Origin: Candidatus Bathyarchaeota archaeon
Lineage (GTDB): Archaea > Thermoproteota > Bathyarchaeia > Bathyarchaeales > SOJC01
DNA: 35,937 nucleotides
Assembly: GCA_023131225.1 (NCBI GenBank)
Contig: JAGLZW010000034.1
Coordinates: 1 to 35,937, forward strand
Direction of reading: 5' to 3'
Position 1 is the stretch's first letter; each line of letters opens with the position of its first letter. This document shows positions 32,136 through 35,937 of the stretch, one piece after another. The notes under the pieces were generated by a model that did no database searches, was not told the DNA's origin, and saw nothing but the letters and a program-made list of their open reading frames with translations. The position numbers were made by a program, and so were the translations under genes.

Positions 32136-33623
32136 TTAACCTTTCACAACTGCCAATGGGAACAGTTGAGCGACACGTGTGGCAATTCCTACTTTGTCGC
32201 TTACCTCCACCACTTTATCTACATTCTTATAAGCCGGATCAGCTTCCTCTGCAAGGACAACCGCACTTGCCGCTCGAACCACCATTCCACGTTTCTCCAA
32301 AGCCCTTTTAACATCACCACCCCAGAACCTTCGTCTTGCCGCAGTTCGACTCATCATTCTACCAGCCCCGTGAGCCGCAGACCCAAAAGATACTTCCATA
32401 GCTTTCGCCGCGCCAACCAGAAGCCACGAGCTTGAACCCATGCTCCCTGGAATAATAACAGGTTGCCCAAATTCGCGGTAGTCAACGGGCACATCAGGAT
32501 TACCTGGTGGAAAAGCTCTCGTAGCCCCTTTCCGGTGAATCCAAACTTTCTTGCGTTGACCGTTAACTTGATGTTCTTCAATTTTAGCGATATTATGTGC
32601 CACATCATAGACAAGTTGAAGACCGAATGTTTCCGCTGGCTGCTTGAACACACGTTCAAAACTTTGTCTCACCAAATGTGTTATGGCTTGGCGGTTAGAG
32701 AAGGCATAATTAACTGCACATGACATCGCTTGGAAATAGTCTTCTGCTTCTTTAGTATTCCCAGGGGCGCACGCAAGCTCTCGATCAGGTAAGTTAATTT
32801 TGTATTTATGCACCGCTCGCTCCATTACTCGGAGATAGTCGGAACAAATCTGATGTCCATAACCACGAGAACCGCAATGAATCATGACAGTGACTTGTCC
32901 TTCCTCATTTATGCCGAAGGCTTTAGCCACATCAGGATTGTAGATTTTGCCAACTTTCTGAATTTCAAGGAAATGGTTGCCTGAGCCTAAGGTGCCAATT
33001 TGAGTTGTTCCCCGGTTTTTGGCCGTGGTTGAAACTTTATCGGAGTTTGCTGATTTCATATTGCCTCTCTCCTCACAATGTTCAACATCTTCTTTCCATC
33101 CCATTCCCTTCTCTACAATCCACGGAACCCCTTCTACTGCTAGTCTGTCGAGTTCGTTTGTTGTGATTCGAAAATCTTTTCTGCGGCTACCGAGGCCGCA
33201 TGGAACGTTATTGAACATCGTGTTTGTCAAATCTGTTAGCTTGGGCTGTACGTCTTCTTCGCTGAGGTTGGTCGTCAGTAGTCTTACGCCACAGTTTATG
33301 TCGTACCCTACCCCTCCAGGACTGATAACCCCTTCTTCATAATCTGTCGCGGCAACTCCTCCAATAGGGAAGCCGTATCCTTCATGTCCATCAGGCAATG
33401 TTATTGCGTACTTGTAAATACCCGGCAAATGAGCGACATTGGTGCATTGTTCCAACGTTCTGTCTGTCTTCATTTTTTCCAATAGTTCTTCATCTGCAAG
33501 TACTAAACCTGGAACGCGCATCCCGGGTTTGTATTTTTGTGGGATGCGCCACGAGTAGTTATCAAGTCTTTCAAGAGGGACGTTATAGATCGCGCGTCTC
33601 TTCTGTCTCGTTTTATTCAACAC
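32136..33623 (-). CDS. rtcB: RNA-splicing ligase RtcB
   Basis: 495 residues, no intein. GTP- and Mn-dependent ligase that joins tRNA halves made by the splicing endonuclease, using 2',3'-cyclic phosphate ends. Signatures: LPGIYKYAITLPDGHEGYGF, GYDINCGVRLL (metal Cys), GTLGSGNHFLEIQKVG, HCGSRGYGHQ, YDVAHNIAKIEEH, HRKGATRAFPPG and the guanylylated His in AAHGAGRMMSR (about residue 418). GTG start at 33623, with TTG one codon downstream as an alternative; no ATG is nearby. A 7-base inverted repeat (33620-33642) covers the start. No archease gene is adjacent. Confidence 0.96.
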   Translation of the reverse strand: MLNKTRQKRRAIYNVPLERLDNYSWRIPQKYKPGMRVPGLVLADEELLEKMKTDRTLEQCTNVAHLPGIYKYAITLPDGHEGYGFPIGGVAATDYEEGVISPGGVGYDINCGVRLLTTNLSEEDVQPKLTDLTNTMFNNVPCGLGSRRKDFRITTNELDRLAVEGVPWIVEKGMGWKEDVEHCEERGNMKSANSDKVSTTAKNRGTTQIGTLGSGNHFLEIQKVGKIYNPDVAKAFGINEEGQVTVMIHCGSRGYGHQICSDYLRVMERAVHKYKINLPDRELACAPGNTKEAEDYFQAMSCAVNYAFSNRQAITHLVRQSFERVFKQPAETFGLQLVYDVAHNIAKIEEHQVNGQRKKVWIHRKGATRAFPPGNPDVPVDYREFGQPVIIPGSMGSSSWLLVGAAKAMEVSFGSAAHGAGRMMSRTAARRRFWGGDVKRALEKRGMVVRAASAVVLAEEADPAYKNVDKVVEVSDKVGIATRVAQLFPLAVVKG

Positions 33624-33642
33624 TTTTCACTCTATAAAGTGT
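33620..33642. repeat. Inverted repeat overlapping the rtcB start
   Basis: Arms ACACTTT / AAAGTGT with a 9-base spacer. In an rtcB transcript starting upstream, the start codon GTG would be part of the stem. It contains a TATA-like TTTATAG that is too close to the start to serve it. Confidence 0.4.
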
Positions 33643-33735
33643 GAATGTAAGGCTAGATATAAGTAATTTTGGTGTAGAAACCAAAGATTTCAAGCTGTTA
33701 ACAGTTGGCGTGCAGAGTCGATTGAGAGTCTATTA

Positions 33736-34740
33736 CTAATGCACCTCTGCCTTGTATTTGAAATAGTCTCTGAAACCTTGGATGTTTTGCAAAATGATGC
33801 CTCTGCTCATAATGGGGTGAATCTTAATGTACTCATCTACTTCACGTACGGCGGAATCTCTTCTCGAGATTTCCTCTCCCATCTCTTCTATAGTCGCATT
33901 GTTCTTCATTTTTTCAGATACAACATCCGCCCAGAGTCTCAACTGGTCAGCATGCGTCTGCAGGTTCTCTAAAGCGTCTGTTGTTCGACCAAAATGCGAA
34001 TAATATAACAGCTTAGGTTTCAATTGCCTCAGTTTTTCGATTGAAGCCAATGTTGTCTCAAAATGAAAAGGCGGCGGGGTTGTCGGTATGGCGACATCGT
34101 ATTCAGGTATGTAGATTCCAGCTGAATCTCCAGGAAAAACGCCTTGGCTTCTTTTTTCGTAGAAACTTTGGTGGTGAGATGCGTGACCAGGAGTTTCTAT
34201 AACTGCTAGTTCAACGCCTTCTCCCAAATCGAATATCATTCCATCTTCTGCAGTTATTATTCGCTCGTTGGCAACTGGCACAGGTTCCTCGTAGAGCTTA
34301 GCAACCTTGCCTAACACCTGTTGCGCCTGCGTCCACAACTTCTCTGGGTTTACAATGTGTGGAACGCCTCTCTTATGAACAATTATTTTTGCCTTTGGTA
34401 AGTAGCTAAGAAGTGCACCTGCACCTCCGCAATGATCCAAGTGAATGTGGGAAACCGCCACATAATCAACATCTTTGACATCCACTTTTATCTCCTTCAG
34501 TCCAGCCAACAGGTTTGGAACAGTCGCTGTGGGTCCAGTTTCAATGATTGCCACTTTATCTGCTTCTAGTACATAGGATGCAATAAAACTGCTAAAACCA
34601 GCTGGTTTGAGATCTATCAAGGAAATGTGCCGGTCGAGTCTGGTGCTGAACACTTCTTTACACGACCACAATACCACCGCACTAGCGCTTTTAACCCTTT
34701 CAGAAAAGCGAATTTTATGGAGCTCTCTAAAGTATTTCAT
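33736..34740 (-). CDS. MBL-fold metallo-hydrolase
   Basis: 334 residues. Metallo-beta-lactamase fold with the metal motif SHIHLDHCGG, later ligands in IETPGHASHHQSFY and VFPGDSAGIYI, and YSHFG near residue 240. The substrate cannot be told; related proteins hydrolyse thioesters, lactones or act on nucleic acids, but beta-CASP features are absent, so an RNase is unlikely. The ATG at 34740 gives about 30 residues before the usual fold start; an in-frame GTG (at FSTRLDRHISLID) is a possible alternative. Confidence 0.88.
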   Translation of the reverse strand: MKYFRELHKIRFSERVKSASAVVLWSCKEVFSTRLDRHISLIDLKPAGFSSFIASYVLEADKVAIIETGPTATVPNLLAGLKEIKVDVKDVDYVAVSHIHLDHCGGAGALLSYLPKAKIIVHKRGVPHIVNPEKLWTQAQQVLGKVAKLYEEPVPVANERIITAEDGMIFDLGEGVELAVIETPGHASHHQSFYEKRSQGVFPGDSAGIYIPEYDVAIPTTPPPFHFETTLASIEKLRQLKPKLLYYSHFGRTTDALENLQTHADQLRLWADVVSEKMKNNATIEEMGEEISRRDSAVREVDEYIKIHPIMSRGIILQNIQGFRDYFKYKAEVH

Positions 34741-34825
34741 AAATTATGACTGCCCTTAGTGTTGCTGTCATAGATAAGTGCAGAATAAAGAATGACGAAA
34801 ATCTGATGTTACAATGTTTCTATTA

Positions 34826-34978
34826 TTAGAAATTTGACGAAGCCTGAAATGCCTCAACGCTAAATTCAGTAATAGTCAACCAGTTGCCCATCATTTGTCC
34901 AACCGACATTTTAGGAAAACGTTGTTTGAAGCCGTTATAGCATACTTCTCTCAGTTCTACTGCATAAGCGTCGCACAC
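34826..34978 (-). CDS. Candidate small protein, 50 aa, divergent from the rRNA operon
   Basis: Frame from GTG 34978 to a double stop (TAATAA at 34828-34823) with strongly protein-like composition (VELREVCYNGFKQRFPKMSV and NWLTITEFSVEAFQ). A TATA-like AATAAAATTA (about 34992-35003) would start transcripts within a few bases of the GTG, so it could be leaderless. It could also be the last part of a lost gene. No family recognised. Confidence 0.4.
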   Translation of the reverse strand: MCDAYAVELREVCYNGFKQRFPKMSVGQMMGNWLTITEFSVEAFQASSNF

Positions 34979-35018
34979 ACATTTTCAAAGAGCTAATTTT
35001 ATTAGTCACAGTCACGCA

Positions 35019-35029
35019 ATATTTATATT
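35019..35029 (+). promoter_or_regulatory. TATA element of the rRNA operon
   Basis: ATATTTATATT, the best TATA match in the 560-base region before 16S. Transcripts would start near 35048-35053, giving a leader of about 250 bases. Confidence 0.6.
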
Positions 35030-35049
35030 GGGAAATCCCTTCTATGGGT

Positions 35050-35301
35050 TCCCTTAGCGACTAGTCATCGCTATCAACGTTAAAAACGTCCCGTAACTCT
35101 TCCGGCGGCGGCGTCAACCCAGACGTTAAAGGCGCTTAGAAACGCCCTAAGGATGACTAAAACATGGTTGACCTCCAGTTACGGGGACAAAAAATGGAGA
35201 CCTGATGATCAAAGTTAGGTCTAACATGGGCTTAGCGCACACGCAACAACCCCCAAATCCAACCCACAGCAAAAGCGGCAAAAACTCCCAACACGATACA
35301 A
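35050..35301 (+). other. 16S rRNA leader with competing inverted repeats
   Basis: No gene. Pairing segments: TAGTCATC (35062-35069) with GATGACTA (35152-35159); CCCGTAACT (35090-35098) with AGTTACGGG (35177-35185); GTCAACC (35113-35119) with GGTTGAC (35166-35172); a small GGCG/CGCC hairpin (35131-35146); AGACCT/AGGTCT (35198-35222). The first pair crosses the second and third, so they cannot all form as simple nested helices. Part of this region should also pair with the downstream spacer to make the 16S processing stem. Confidence 0.6.
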
Positions 35302-35937
35302 ATCCGGTTGATCCTGCCGGACCTTACTGCTATCGGGATAGGACTAAGACATGTTAGTCGTGCGTCTCCCAGCCATGAAAGAGACGCGGCACACGGCTCA
35401 GTAACATGTGGCTAACCTGCCCTTAGGACAGAGACAACCCCGGGAAACTGGGGCTAATCTCTGATAGGTGTGGAGTTCTGGAATGAATCTACACCTAAAA
35501 GATGCCTGAATCATGCTTTAGACATCGCCTAAGGATGGGGCCGCAGCCGATCAGGTTGTTGGTGAGGTAATGGCTCACCAAGCCTATAACCGGTACGGGC
35601 CGCGGGAGCGGTAGCCCGGAGATGGACACTGAGATAAGGGTCCAGGCCCTACGGGGCGCAGCAGTCGCGAAAACTCCACAATGCGCGAAAGCGCGATGGG
35701 GCTATCCCGAGTGCCGTCCGCTGAGGATGGCTTTTCTCCAGTGTAAGGAGCTGGAGGAATAAGGAGAGGGCAAGCCTGGTGTCAGCCGCCGCGGTAATAC
35801 CAGCTCTCCGAGTGGTAGGGATGTTTATTGGGCTTAAAGCGTCCGTAGCCGGCTCATCAAGTCCTTCGTTAAATCCAGCGATTCAATCGTTGGGCTGCGG
35901 GGGATACTGCTGGGCTAGGGGGCGGGAGAGGCCGACG
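35302..35937 (+). rRNA. rrs: 16S ribosomal RNA, 5' part (continues beyond window)
   Basis: Begins with the archaeal TCCGGTTGATCCTGCCGGAC and shows the expected landmarks: CACGGCTCAGTAACATGTGG, GTCCAGGCCCTACGGGGCGC (archaeal 340 region), and the 530 loop GTGTCAGCCGCCGCGGTAAT. About 636 bases, roughly 43% of the gene, are in the window with no intron so far. The mature 5' end is set by similarity and may be off by a few bases. General features fit Bathyarchaeia/MCG or a nearby TACK group. Confidence 0.97.

Overview
The window is archaeal, and the gene set plus the 16S rRNA start point to a Bathyarchaeia-like (former MCG) or related TACK lineage. The 16S part is inferred from general resemblance, not from a database match. 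Archaeal signatures are: P1 and P0 stalk proteins, Spt5-SecE, RNase P protein Rpp21/RNP4, an Lsm protein next to eL37, a tRNA-intron endonuclease subunit, RtcB, CofE (F420 synthesis), an archaeal OGG1, TATA-box promoters, many TTG/GTG starts, and a 16S gene beginning with the archaeal TCCGGTTGATCC.

Layout: (1) 1-3563, minus strand: hisS (cut by the window edge), an EndA-family protein, mtnA, the PRTase-fold regulator GfcR, and a tRNA-Arg(UCU) with two oddities. (2) 3564-4318: a gene-poor stretch and one unknown gene. (3) 4325-13369, minus strand: a long translation block secE-spt5-L11-L1-P0-P1-alaS-leuS. The 56-codon secE starts at TTG and joins spt5 through a TAATG overlap. (4) 13560-14151, plus strand: RNP4 and a CRM-domain protein. 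(5) 14189-16893: two different biotin-synthase-like radical SAM genes in divergent units around an Lrp/AsnC regulator. They resemble the archaeal two-protein lipoyl synthase, and a tiny Cys-rich ORF sits between them. (6) 16940-18342: small unknown proteins and a winged-helix protein. (7) 18524-19451: a broken stomatin/prohibitin-like gene with two in-frame TGA codons and a frameshift. (8) 19767-24302: a 1511-residue secreted subtilase with a beta-helix region, three 94-residue repeats and a C-terminal dockerin, followed by a very G-rich tract. (9) 24633-34740: Lsm-eL37, unknown genes, a HAD phosphatase, a Zn-ribbon miniprotein, a remnant of a YcaQ/AlkZ-like gene, uS10, an AN1-finger site-2 protease, CofE, OGG1, GNAT, RDD, RtcB and an MBL hydrolase. 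(10) 34826-35937: a candidate small leaderless gene, the rRNA promoter, a structured leader and the 5' part of 16S rRNA.

Most of the window is core information processing. EndA and RtcB represent the two steps of archaeal tRNA splicing and share the window with an odd tRNA-Arg. The most unusual material is the radical SAM/Lrp locus with its Cys-rich ORF, the dockerin-bearing subtilase, the odd tRNA-Arg, an EndA homologue lacking the catalytic His, and several small ORFs that length cutoffs would miss. No CRISPR array, integrase, transposase or insertion sequence was seen.
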